Source: Deltaproteobacteria bacterium
GTDB taxonomy: Bacteria; Myxococcota_A; UBA9160; UBA6930
DNA: 64,000 nucleotides
Assembly: GCA_016875395.1 (NCBI GenBank)
Contig: VGRF01000006.1
Span: 1 to 64,000, forward strand
Reading direction: 5' to 3'
In this document: in pieces, positions 25,977 through 34,442 of the stretch
How positions within the stretch are numbered: the first letter of the stretch is position 1
How the letters are laid out: each line of letters starts with the position of its first letter
Position numbers and translations under genes: made by a program
Notes under the pieces: model-generated
What the model was told of the DNA's origin: nothing
Database searches by the model: none
Seen by the model: only the letters and a program-made list of their open reading frames with translations

Positions 25977-27199
25977 GCGCGGTCGAGGCGTGGGTTTCGA
26001 TCCCACCGCGTTCCGCGTTCCCGCTCGCGAATCTGCCGTTCGGAGTGTTCTCGACGCCCGACGATTCGAGGCCGCGCATCGGCGTCGCGATCGGGTCTCA
26101 GATCCTCGACGCCGGTGCGCTCGCGGCGCGCGAGAACGCGCCCTTCGCGAGCGCGCTCGCCGCGCCCACGCTGAACGCGTTCCTCGCGCTCGGCCGCAGC
26201 GCATGGAGCGATGTGCGCGCGTGGCTTACGCAGCGCCTCGGCGGCGAGGCGCTGCGCGCCGTGGTCGAGCCGCTGCTCGTTCCCCAACAGCGCGCGCGCA
26301 TGCACCTGCCGTTCGAGGTTGCGGACTTCGTGGACTTCTACGCGAGCGAGCACCACGCCGCGAATCTCGGGCGCATCCTTCGCCCTGGGCAGGAGCCACT
26401 GCTGCCGAACTGGAAGCACCTGCCGGTCGGCTACCACGGCCGCGCGGGAACCGTGGTCGTGTCGGGCAGCGAGATTGTTAGGCCGTGCGGCCAGCGCAAG
26501 GCGCCGGATGCGGCGGCGCCCACGTACGGCCCGAGCGAGCGGCTCGACTTCGAGGCGGAAGTGGGGTTCGTGGTGGGCGTGCCGAGTGCGCAGGGCGAGC
26601 CAGTTCCGCTGGCACGCTTTCGCGAGCACGTGTTCGGCGTCTGCCTGGTGAACGACTGGAGCGCGCGCGACATCCAGGCCTTCGAGTACGTGCCGCTCGG
26701 GCCGTTCCTCGGCAAGTCGTTCGCGACGTCGATTTCGCCGTGGATCGTGCCGCTCGAAGCGCTCGCAGCCGCGCGCACTTCGCCGCCTCCTCGCACGCAG
26801 GCGTTGCTGCCGCATCTCGACGACGCCGAGCTCCCGTTCGCGCTCGACCTCGAGCTCGAGGTGCGCCTGAACGGCCATCTGATCGCGCGCCCGCCGTTCG
26901 CGAGCATGTACTGGACGGCGCCGCAGATGCTCGCGCACACGACGTCGAACGGAGCGAGCCTGCGCACCGGCGACCTGTTCGCTTCGGGCACCGTCAGCGG
27001 GCCCGACAAGCGCCAGCGCGGTTCGCTGATCGAGCTCAGCTGGGGCGGCACACAACCCGTGCTGCTGCCGAGCGGCGCCTCGCGCACGTTCCTCGAAGAC
27101 GGCGACGAGCTCACGATCACGGCGAGCGCGCCGGGTCTGCACGGCGAGCGCATCGGCCTTGGCGAAGTGCGCGGGCGCATCGCGCCTGCGAGGTGTTAG
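25973..27199 (+). CDS. fahA: Fumarylacetoacetase
   Basis: A 408-residue enzyme that splits fumarylacetoacetate into fumarate and acetoacetate. Recognisable blocks are DFYASEHHAANLGRILRPG, LPNWKHLPVGYHGRAGTVV, LDFEAEVGFVVG (metal-binding Glu), VNDWSARDIQAFEYVPLGPF and LGKSFATSISPWIVPLEAL. The GTG start overlaps the hmgA stop. The stop TAG is embedded in one of the recurrent TGTTAGGG octamers. Confidence 0.93.
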   Translation: MSAVEAWVSIPPRSAFPLANLPFGVFSTPDDSRPRIGVAIGSQILDAGALAARENAPFASALAAPTLNAFLALGRSAWSDVRAWLTQRLGGEALRAVVEPLLVPQQRARMHLPFEVADFVDFYASEHHAANLGRILRPGQEPLLPNWKHLPVGYHGRAGTVVVSGSEIVRPCGQRKAPDAAAPTYGPSERLDFEAEVGFVVGVPSAQGEPVPLARFREHVFGVCLVNDWSARDIQAFEYVPLGPFLGKSFATSISPWIVPLEALAAARTSPPPRTQALLPHLDDAELPFALDLELEVRLNGHLIARPPFASMYWTAPQMLAHTTSNGASLRTGDLFASGTVSGPDKRQRGSLIELSWGGTQPVLLPSGASRTFLEDGDELTITASAPGLHGERIGLGEVRGRIAPARC

Positions 27200-27213
27200 G
27201 GAAGGGGCGAGCG

Positions 27214-27564
27214 ATGGCGATTCAGGGAGTCTTCTACGTCTACGCCGCGGTGTCGGACCTCGCGCGCGCGAAGAAGTTCTACGGCGAGACGCTCGGCTTT
27301 CGCCTGAACACGGACGAGCCTTACGTCGGCGGGTTCTGGTTCGGGAGCGGATATCTCGTCATCGGCGCGATGGCGCCCGCCACCGGATCCGGTGGCACGC
27401 ACGTCGCGGTGCGCGTCGACGACGTGGACGCCGAGCATTCGCGCCTCGCGCAGCGCGGCGTCGCGGTTGGCCCCGTGCAGGATCAGCCGTGGGGCGAGCG
27501 GAACTTCCGCTTCAGCGATCCCGACGGGAACGTGTGGGTGTACGCGCAGCCGATCGAAACCTGA
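27214..27564 (+). CDS. VOC-fold protein (glyoxalase/bleomycin-resistance type)
   Basis: A 116-residue single-domain VOC protein (FYVYAAVSDLARAKKFYGETLGF ... GERNFRFSDPDGNVWVYAQP). It is 14 bases after fahA with a purine-rich ribosome-binding site (GGAAGGGG), so it is probably the third gene of the homogentisate operon. The substrate is unknown. Confidence 0.78.
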   Translation: MAIQGVFYVYAAVSDLARAKKFYGETLGFRLNTDEPYVGGFWFGSGYLVIGAMAPATGSGGTHVAVRVDDVDAEHSRLAQRGVAVGPVQDQPWGERNFRFSDPDGNVWVYAQPIET

Positions 27565-27578
27565 CGCTCGGTTCCGCG

Positions 27579-28895
27579 TCAGCGCGAGGTCGCCGCTCCC
27601 TCTCGCAGCCGGCGTGAAATCAGCTCTGCAGCGAGCTCGTGCCCGCGCTCGTTCCAGTGCACGTCGTCGAGAAGGTACGGATGCGAGCCCGCCTCGACCT
27701 CGCGTCTCAGCACGGGCGTGGTGTCGAGGAAGTCGATCCCCTGGCTCTCCGCCCAAGCGGCCACGCGCTCGTTGAGCCGCGCGTCCTTCCAGCGTGCCAC
27801 GAGGCTTCCTTCCGGGATCTCGAGGAGACCCTGATAGACCTCGAACTTGCGCGGGATGTAGACCACGAGGAAGCGCGCACCGATCTCCCGCGCTCTGCCC
27901 TGCGCCGCGAGCAGGGTCTCGGTCCCCGTGCGCCATTGGTGCTCGCTCGGAGATTGCGTGGCGTGCCCAAAGATCACGAGCTCGCGCTCCCCGCTCGCGC
28001 GCCGGAAGTGGGCGGTGTGAAGCACGCTCGCGGATCGGCGGGCTCCCAGCGCGCGCGAGAGTGCCAGCAGCCCGCTGCGGACGAACGAGCGCTGGCGGAA
28101 CGGAGGCTTCGGCGGGGCCTCGTCCACGCGCTCGAGCATGCGCTCGAATTCCTCGACGTCCCGGAAGTCGTTGCCCCCGAACAAAAACCACAACACGACG
28201 CGCGGCCGCAACGGGAGCCCGAAGCGCTCCAGCACGATCAGCTCTTGGCGGAAGCCGTATGCGCTCTGCCCCAGGTTGGCGACGGTCGCCCCGATCCGCC
28301 GCGCGACTTGTTCGCTCACGGTGTGCTCGCGTGCGACGAGCACGCCCTCGACGAACGAGTCGCCAATCGCCACGACATCGGCGCGCGCCAGCGTCGTGTC
28401 GTTGCGAAAGCCGTTCGCGTCGTAACGCATCTCCACGTGGTAACCGGGCAGATTCGCGGGACCGAAGTGCGCGAGGTTCCCCGGCACTTCGCCTGAGAAC
28501 GTCGAGTTCGGCCAGTGCACGTGGATCAGCTCGGGATCCCGGCGGTTCACACGGTCCGTGAGTTGCTGGAGCGTGGTCTGCGGGTCCAGTCGGAACGTGG
28601 CGCTCCAGTTGTGCCCGGCGAGCGCCGTCGCCTCTGCGAGGCCGAGGCAAGCGACGACGACGAGCGTCGCGGCCAGGAATCCGAGTGCGCGCTCGCGAAC
28701 GCGTTCGGTCGCAACGAGGATCGAGCTCGCGCCGAGCGCGCACCACGAAGCGATGCTGCAGGCGAGGAACGCGTCGAGGCTCCAGCGCCCGAGCAGCACG
28801 CCTCCCCGCCGCTGCGAGGCGATCCACAGCGCTGCGGTTCCGCCTAACAAGAGCAGCGCGAAGACGCGCCGCAGGCGCGGATCAGCGAGCGACAC
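27579..28895 (-). CDS. Membrane-anchored SGNH hydrolase/acyltransferase-like protein
   Basis: A 438-residue protein with three N-terminal membrane segments (about residues 10-27, 38-58 and 70-92) followed by a periplasmic SGNH domain. Block I is VAIGDSFVEG, block III FGGND and block V DDVHWNERGH, giving a complete Ser-Asp-His set. AlgJ/AlgX-like or DltD-like proteins of this fold transfer or remove acyl groups on exported polymers. It is the last gene of the surface-modification operon and overlaps the acyl carrier protein gene by 14 bases. Confidence 0.75.
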   Translation of the reverse strand: MSLADPRLRRVFALLLLGGTAALWIASQRRGGVLLGRWSLDAFLACSIASWCALGASSILVATERVRERALGFLAATLVVVACLGLAEATALAGHNWSATFRLDPQTTLQQLTDRVNRRDPELIHVHWPNSTFSGEVPGNLAHFGPANLPGYHVEMRYDANGFRNDTTLARADVVAIGDSFVEGVLVAREHTVSEQVARRIGATVANLGQSAYGFRQELIVLERFGLPLRPRVVLWFLFGGNDFRDVEEFERMLERVDEAPPKPPFRQRSFVRSGLLALSRALGARRSASVLHTAHFRRASGERELVIFGHATQSPSEHQWRTGTETLLAAQGRAREIGARFLVVYIPRKFEVYQGLLEIPEGSLVARWKDARLNERVAAWAESQGIDFLDTTPVLRREVEAGSHPYLLDDVHWNERGHELAAELISRRLREGAATSR

Positions 28896-29127
28896 GGCGA
28901 CCGATCAGCGCCGCGAGATCCCCGACGCTCGCGAGTGAGGCGACCTCTCCGGTCCGAAACCGCACGCCGAACGCGTCCTCGATCTCGACCATCAGCTCGA
29001 CGTTCGCCAGCGAGTCCCAGCCCGGGACGTCGGCAGCCACGGTCTCGGCGCCGATCGTGAGCGATGCGTCGCCGAAGAAGCGCACGATCGTCTCGAGCAG
29101 CACGTGCAGGATCTCCGCCTCGTTCAT
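28882..29127 (-). CDS. Acyl carrier protein of the surface-modification operon
   Basis: An 81-residue ACP. The phosphopantetheine site is the Ser39 of GWDSLANVEL, flanked by the usual four-helix pattern (ILHVLLETIVRFF, LMVEIEDAFGVRF). It overlaps the FkbH-like gene (ATGA) and the SGNH gene, so all three are translated together. FkbH enzymes load a D-glyceryl group onto such a free-standing ACP. In the Dlt system the equivalent part is DltC. A phosphopantetheinyl transferase is not present locally. Confidence 0.85.
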   Translation of the reverse strand: MNEAEILHVLLETIVRFFGDASLTIGAETVAADVPGWDSLANVELMVEIEDAFGVRFRTGEVASLASVGDLAALIGRRVAR

Positions 29128-30944
29128 CCGGGAACTCCTCGTCGGTCGATCGCGATGAAGTGGCTCGGCGGCCGGAAGGAGGCGAGCTCGAGCTCGTAAG
29201 CGATCTCGTGGTCCGACGCGGCCGCGCGCACGAAGCCGAGGTCGTCGAACAACGTGCGCACGAGCTCGTTGCGCCCCGTCGGAACGAACCGGCCGCGCAG
29301 CCGCGCGTGCCCGCGTGCGGACGCGAGAGCCGCCAGCTCGGTCACGACCAAGTGCTCGACGCCGCGCTTGAGAACGCGACAACTCATCAGCCAATCGTCG
29401 ATGCGGAGGGTGTCTCCGAGGCTGGTCGCCGTGACGACGCCGACGAGCCCGTGATCGCCGAAGCGGTCCGCGAGCCGAACCGTCAGCGACATACCCTCCG
29501 GTCGCTCGATCCACGCGCGCAACTCGGCCTCCGTGAAGCGCCGCGTCGTGAGATTGAACTGATTCGTCTTGTTCGCGAGCTGGAGCACGCGCGCGAACGA
29601 GGTGTCGTCGATCGGGGCAAGCTGCGCGCGCATCTCGAGCGACGCGAGGAACTCCGAGAGGTCCATCGTCTGCGAAAGTGCGCGCGCCGCGGACCGCCGC
29701 TCGTACTGGCCGGCGCGCGCGCGATCGTCCGCCGTGACCTCCGCCGCTTCGAACCAGCGGCTCGCGTCCAGCGCCGCCGCGTAGTCCGCGGGATCGGCGG
29801 GCATGTCGAGCACGGCGACCTCGGGCAGCGCCCGTCGAACCTGCTCGCGCTCGGCCGGGTTGTCGTCCACGAAAACCAGCGCGCTCGGATGCAGCGATAG
29901 GTCTTCGGCGATGGCGCGTAGGGAGTCACTCTTCGGATCCCACGAGGCTCGGAAGGCGGCGAAGTCGCTCAGCTTGAGAACGCACTCCGGGTGACGCTCG
30001 AACGGTGCGCGCGCGTTCTCCAATTCGTTCTTGCTGCACACCGCGAGCAGGACGCCGCGCTCGCGCAACGCACGCACGTGTTGCTGAAACGACTTGAAAG
30101 CCTCGCCCCGCGGCGTTCCCTCTCCCAGCTCGATGCCCGCGACGCCCGCGTCGCCTACCACGCCTCCCCACAGGGTCTCATCGAGGTCGAGCACGAGGCA
30201 CTTCCTCGCTCCACCCAGACGGGCGGCAATCACCGCTGCGACACTCCGCACGTACTCCGGCACCCAGGCGTGAGCGATCGGTTGCTTCGCTTCGTACCAC
30301 AGCCGTGCGTCGCGCCAGCGAGTCGCGCCGTGCAACGCCGCGAGCGCGGCGCTGTCGACGATGTGAACGCCGGGCGGTGCGAGATCCCCGAGCGCGAGGT
30401 TCAGTCGCTGCAGGAAATTCCCCGGATCGCCCGGGGTGCGCGCCGCGAGATTTCCGAGCGGCCGCTCGCGCAGGGCGGGGAAGTTGTCGAGCAAGACCTC
30501 CGATCCACTGCGAGCGCGAAAGGACTCCGCCGCCCCTAACAACAGGCGCGCCGCGCGCTCGGCCACCGCGCTCGCTTCCGAAGCGCTGGCGAGCGCGTCC
30601 GGCCACTCGGGGACATCCTGCGCCGTGAGCACCGCGAGCACGAAGCGCGGCCGCGACCGCGCTACCTAGCTGTCTGCGTCGAGCAGCTGCTGAAGGGCCG
30701 ACGAGTAGGGCGGCAGCTCGATCGCGGCCGAAATGCCTCGAGCGATCAGCGCGAGATCGAGCTGCTGGGCCAGGAAGTCGCGAGTCGCCCGCCCGATGAT
30801 CGAGAGCGTGATCTCCTGCACGGGGATCTGCGGCGCTCCGCCTGCGCGAAGACGCGCGAGTTGCCGCGCCAAGCGCCGGAACTCAGTCGCTTCGGTCGCC
30901 CCGTTCGCTGCAGTCTGCAGCGCTTTCCAGCTCTCTTCCTGCAT
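29124..30944 (-). pseudogene. FkbH-like HAD-family glyceryl transferase with an in-frame TAG
   Basis: One frame of 607 codons from ATG 30944. The N-terminal part (ITLSIIGRATRDFLAQQLDLALIARG ... LLDADS) is the typical FkbH entry domain and is cut from the rest by TAG at 30666-30668 (codon 93). After it come the HAD motif LVLDLDETLWGGVVGD, the FVDDNPAERE motif, and a C-terminal GNAT-like domain (FGDHGLVGVV, LMSCRVLKRGVEH). FkbH proteins convert 1,3-bisphosphoglycerate to D-glyceryl-S-ACP. The start overlaps the upstream gene by 62 bases. If the TAG is real, the catalytic part could only arise by readthrough or internal initiation. Confidence 0.82.
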
Positions 30945-32001
30945 CTAGCCTCGCGATCTCGTCGGCGACGTACGCAGAGAGGCGGAGGCTCGCAGAGTGC
31001 GTCGGATGCGACCAGTCGAAGAACTCCTCGTCGCCGAGGAACTCGCGAAGGTCGATGAAGGGCAGATCTGCCGCGGCCTCACATAACAAGTTCCGGTACG
31101 TGTCCTCGTGGCCTGGGGCGTAGAACCCCGACCGCAGCCAGCCGCCCTCCGGCATCCTCACGACCAGGATCCGCGCGCCCGTGCGCTTCGCGATTTCGCG
31201 GATGCGCAGAAAAGCGCGCAACACCCCGTCGCGTCGAGTGCTTGGATCGAGGGTGCGCATCGCCGCGTAGAGACCGCTCCCGCTTCGAGACCACTCGTAG
31301 TACTGGGCCTTGTCGTGCGGGGCGCGCATCGCGTACCGCGCATCGACGAGGCCGGATACGAGGAGCTTCTTCTCGAGCTGCTGCCGCGAACCGTGCGCGC
31401 CCAGCCAGGCTCGCACGGACGCGACCGTGGCGCGGAAGCGTGCGCTCGAATGCGCCGCAAGGCGGAGCCGCGCGAGCGCAGCCTCGGGTCGCGACTTGCG
31501 CACGAGTTGCTGGGGCCGGGACGTCTCGTCCAACGAGAACAGCGAGCTGTAGCGGTCGATCGCGATGGGAAGCGGGCGCTCGCCCGGTGCGTGCCCGAGC
31601 GTGAAGCGAGGTGCGAGTGCGAGCACGAGAACGTCGCCGATCGCATCCTCGCCGTAGGCGCGCTCGACGTACTCGAGCTGTGTCACCGCGTCGTCGAGGG
31701 TCGAGAAGCTGAGAGAGTCGTTCAGGAACCCGTCGAACTTCGCCCGGGTGCGGAAGGCTTCCGGCCAGAATGCCTCGCGCGACTCCGAGGGACCGAGGAC
31801 GTGCAGCGTGCGCCGCGCGGAGGTCCGGTAACGCGACGGCTCGAAGAGCAGCATCCACTCCTCTTCGCGCCACAGATGCGCGCCGAGGTCGGCCTCTGCC
31901 CAGTCCGCGGCCCGATCGGCCAGCGCGCACACACCCACCCAGCTCGCAGCGCACAGCGCGAGCACGAGCGCGAGCGAACGCGCGCGCTGGCTAGAAGCCA
32001 T
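30883..32001 (-). CDS. DltD-like exported SGNH protein
   Basis: A 372-residue protein with one N-terminal membrane segment (about residues 8-28) and an extracytoplasmic SGNH-like domain. The nucleophile loop is LGPSESREAFW and the C-terminal Asp-His pair lies in FDWSHPTHSASLRLS. In the Dlt pathway DltD takes D-alanine from the DltX tyrosine to teichoic acid; the domain arrangement and neighbourhood suggest the same step here on another polymer. It is separated from the upstream peptide gene by 194 bases that contain repeat copy 3. Confidence 0.65.
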   Translation of the reverse strand: MASSQRARSLALVLALCAASWVGVCALADRAADWAEADLGAHLWREEEWMLLFEPSRYRTSARRTLHVLGPSESREAFWPEAFRTRAKFDGFLNDSLSFSTLDDAVTQLEYVERAYGEDAIGDVLVLALAPRFTLGHAPGERPLPIAIDRYSSLFSLDETSRPQQLVRKSRPEAALARLRLAAHSSARFRATVASVRAWLGAHGSRQQLEKKLLVSGLVDARYAMRAPHDKAQYYEWSRSGSGLYAAMRTLDPSTRRDGVLRAFLRIREIAKRTGARILVVRMPEGGWLRSGFYAPGHEDTYRNLLCEAAADLPFIDLREFLGDEEFFDWSHPTHSASLRLSAYVADEIARLDAGRELESAADCSERGDRSD

Positions 32002-32060
32002 CTCAGTCCTCCCTTCGCCGGGCGCGCGTCTTTGTCCGCCTGGCTTGCTCGCGCGTTCGT

Positions 32061-32088
32061 CTCCGCTCGCCTGCGGCTCGCTGCGCGC
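32061..32088 (-). repeat. Dispersed intergenic repeat, copy 3
   Basis: Read on the minus strand this 28-base stretch starts GCGCGCAGCGAGCCG and ends GGCGAGCGGAG, nearly identical to copies 1 and 2. It lies in the 194-base gap (32002-32195) of the surface-modification operon; nothing else is recognised in that gap. Confidence 0.6.
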
Positions 32089-32195
32089 TCCGCTTGCGCT
32101 TCGCTCGAAGTATCGACGGATACGCCTTCGCTCGCGCGCCTCGCCAGCCGGCCAAATCCGCGCGCCGGGCTCGGTCCGGAATTCTGCGATGGCTT

Positions 32196-32294
32196 CTAGA
32201 ACGCGCGGTAGACGAAGTCAACGTCGCCTCGCGCGAAGACGGTCAGGAGCGCGAGCTGCGCGAGGAGCAAACCGATACGCCATGCGAGGCTCAT
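32196..32294 (-). CDS. DltX-like micropeptide with C-terminal FxYxxF motif
   Basis: A 32-residue peptide starting one base after the MBOAT stop codon, with a GGAGGG-type ribosome-binding site inside the end of the MBOAT gene. A single hydrophobic helix (WRIGLLLAQLALLTVFA) is followed by a polar stretch and ends in DFVYRAF at the very C-terminus. F-V-Y-R-A-F fits the FxYxxF motif of DltX, whose Tyr carries the D-alanyl group between the MBOAT DltB and DltD. Size, topology, motif placement and position beside an MBOAT gene all agree. Homology cannot be proven at this length. Confidence 0.75.
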   Translation of the reverse strand: MSLAWRIGLLLAQLALLTVFARGDVDFVYRAF

Positions 32295-32295
32295 G

Positions 32296-33492
32296 TCACC
32301 CTCCGATCCGAGTCCACAATGAGGCCAGGTCATCCGGCGTCAGCACGAAGAAGACGTACGCGCTTGCCGTGAGCAGGAGCGTGCAGGCGGTGCCGACGAC
32401 GCTCCACCAGCGACGCGCGCGCAAGCTCCGCAGGCCCGCCGCACCCAGGCGACTCTCGAGGATCGACTCGAGCGTGCGGTAGGCGACCTGAATCAAGGCG
32501 TGCACTCCACCGAACAGCACGAACGAGAGCGTCGTCCCGTGCCAAACGCCGGCGACGAGCATGGTGCCGGCGATCGCCAAGTTGCGCGCGGCGAGCCGAT
32601 GGCCGCGCAACCTGCGCATGCGGAGTAGGGCGGTGTAGAGGGGGTGAAACACATAGTCCGTGAGCCACTCGGTGAGCGAGCGATGAACGCGCAGCCAGTA
32701 CTGCGCGATGTTCGGCGAAAGGAACGGGAACCGGAAATTCTCGGGCGGAGCGACGCCCATCAAGCGGCCGATCCCGATCACGATGTCGCAGTATCCGGAG
32801 AAGTCCAGGTAGAGGTAGACGTAGAAGATCCACGCGCCGCTCAGCACCTCGAACGGCCCCAGTCCCTCGATGCCTTCGCCCGGGAGCAACGCCCATCTCG
32901 CGACGAAGTCCGCGAGCACCCACTTCTTGAGGTAACCGCGCAGCACGCGATTCACGGCATCGACGTGGGCGCCGAGATCGGCGGAAAGCGGATCGCGCTC
33001 GCCATTCCACTGCGCTGCGAAGTCTTGGAAGCGCTGGATCGGACCCAACAAGAACGTGGTGAAGTTGAAGCAATACGCGAGATAAGCCGGCAGCGTGAGG
33101 CCATCGAGCCGCCCACCCGCCGAGTCCACGACGACGTGGAGGATCTTGAACAGCAAGTAGCTGAGGCCGGCGACCGCGAGCAGCGGGCTCCAAGCTCCCT
33201 CCGGAAGCGCGTACAGGACGAGGTCGTAGCCGCGCAGATAGGCGAACAGCGCGACGAGTGCGGCGACGCAAGCGGCGGTGAGCCGCGCCCGCGCGCGTGC
33301 GAGCAGCGCGAACGCGTAGCCGAGCAGCGTGAAGCCCAGTACGACGGCGGCGCCGAGCGGCGAGACGAACGTGCTCGCGTAGTACGCGGAGCCGGCCAGG
33401 AAGCCAGCGATGCGCCCTGGGCCCCGCACGAAGCGCACCCAGAAGATCAGCGCCACGGCGAGCGCCACGAACTCGAGCGAGAGCAGGTTCAT
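32296..33492 (-). CDS. MBOAT-family O-acyltransferase (DltB-like)
   Basis: A 398-residue polytopic membrane protein. The membrane-bound O-acyltransferase core is clear: FLLGPIQRFQDF, the YLDFSGYCDIVIGIGRLMG segment, NFRFPFLSPNIAQYWLRVHRSLTEWL, and the catalytic His318 in AGVWHGTTLSFVLFGG. It would move an acyl group from a cytoplasmic ACP thioester across the membrane. It overlaps the upstream AttH-like gene by four bases and is followed by the DltX-like peptide. This places it in the DltB/PatA/AlgI branch rather than the sterol or lipid branch. Confidence 0.88.
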   Translation of the reverse strand: MNLLSLEFVALAVALIFWVRFVRGPGRIAGFLAGSAYYASTFVSPLGAAVVLGFTLLGYAFALLARARARLTAACVAALVALFAYLRGYDLVLYALPEGAWSPLLAVAGLSYLLFKILHVVVDSAGGRLDGLTLPAYLAYCFNFTTFLLGPIQRFQDFAAQWNGERDPLSADLGAHVDAVNRVLRGYLKKWVLADFVARWALLPGEGIEGLGPFEVLSGAWIFYVYLYLDFSGYCDIVIGIGRLMGVAPPENFRFPFLSPNIAQYWLRVHRSLTEWLTDYVFHPLYTALLRMRRLRGHRLAARNLAIAGTMLVAGVWHGTTLSFVLFGGVHALIQVAYRTLESILESRLGAAGLRSLRARRWWSVVGTACTLLLTASAYVFFVLTPDDLASLWTRIGG

Positions 33493-34442
33493 CCGGCCCC
33501 GTTTCCGAAGAGACTGTTACGGAAGAACGCGCGCGCTGCCGGAGCGCTCCAGTTGTCGTGGTCTTCGCCGTATGCCGTGACGCCGTCGAACCGCCACTCG
33601 GTGAGGCAGTTCACCGTGAACAGGTTCGGATTGAGGTGCAGCCCGAGCTTGTTGAGGCAGCGCCCCTCGGCGTGAAGCGAGCGGCCGAGCTCGTCCGCGC
33701 CGTCGATCACGACGCGCAGTGGGAACCCCGTCACCGCGTCGCGCTCCACGACTTCGCGTTTGCCGCTGGCGAGCTTCGACCACACGCCATCCCGTAACAA
33801 GTACCCGTGGATCGAGTTGCAGCCCTGGCCGAAGTCCATCGTGATGGTGTGGAAGGCGTCGCGCTCGCTCGCGGTTGCGTAGCTGTAGCCGCCGCGCTTC
33901 GCAGGCGTGCCGGTCAGGCCGGGGCCGAACTGCGAGCGCACGCCCCAGGAGCGGTCGCGGAAGCCGAACGCGTCGACGCGAATCGTCTCGCCGCGCAGCA
34001 CGAGCGTGCCCTGATAACGGCCAGGCTGGTCGAGGTGGCCGTGGCCCAAGTAGTTAGGGCGCGCGACGGCGGTGAACGTCAGATCGAGGTGGACCTCGTC
34101 GCCGCCGTCGGGGTCGTCGTAGCCGATCGCGTACTTCGCGAGCGGCTCCTCGCAGCGGATGCGGATGCCGTTCGGCAGCGCGAGATCGGAGAGCTTCGCG
34201 TCCTGCGCGAGCGGCAGGTGCCAGAAGTTCTTCGCGTAGACGCAGTTCCAGAGCTGGTCGCCACGCGCATCCCAGAAGTAAGCGCCGCCCGCGGCGACGT
34301 TCTGGTTGCGCTGGAAGAACGGATACAGCTGCCCTGATAAGCGCCGTTCCGGCACCGTGAAGGTGAACCAGCAGGTCTCGGTCCAGTACGGGTCCGCCGA
34401 CGTCGGCGCGTGAAACTCGTCGTCGGCGTGCGGAGCGCTCAC
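33489..34442 (-). CDS. AttH/CrtC-like lipocalin-fold protein
   Basis: A 317-residue soluble protein, mostly predicted beta-strand, with segments such as HLDLTFTAVARPNYLGHGH, the charged GFRDRSWGVRSQFGPG and a late LTEWRFDGVTAYGEDHDNW. The FRDRSWG pattern occurs in AttH/carotenoid-hydratase-like and DUF7064-type proteins of two lipocalin-like halves. The function is unknown. GTG 34442 overlaps the SnoaL-like stop and its own stop overlaps the MBOAT start, so it is translationally coupled on both sides. Confidence 0.6.
   Translation of the reverse strand: MSAPHADDEFHAPTSADPYWTETCWFTFTVPERRLSGQLYPFFQRNQNVAAGGAYFWDARGDQLWNCVYAKNFWHLPLAQDAKLSDLALPNGIRIRCEEPLAKYAIGYDDPDGGDEVHLDLTFTAVARPNYLGHGHLDQPGRYQGTLVLRGETIRVDAFGFRDRSWGVRSQFGPGLTGTPAKRGGYSYATASERDAFHTITMDFGQGCNSIHGYLLRDGVWSKLASGKREVVERDAVTGFPLRVVIDGADELGRSLHAEGRCLNKLGLHLNPNLFTVNCLTEWRFDGVTAYGEDHDNWSAPAARAFFRNSLFGNGAG

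Noticed and set aside
3412-30668. Genome-wide TAG recoding as the cause of internal stops
   Set aside because: Well-defined genes such as rpmG, coxL, coxM and the CusF-SCO gene end in TAG at the expected C-terminus, and one of the internal stops is TAA.
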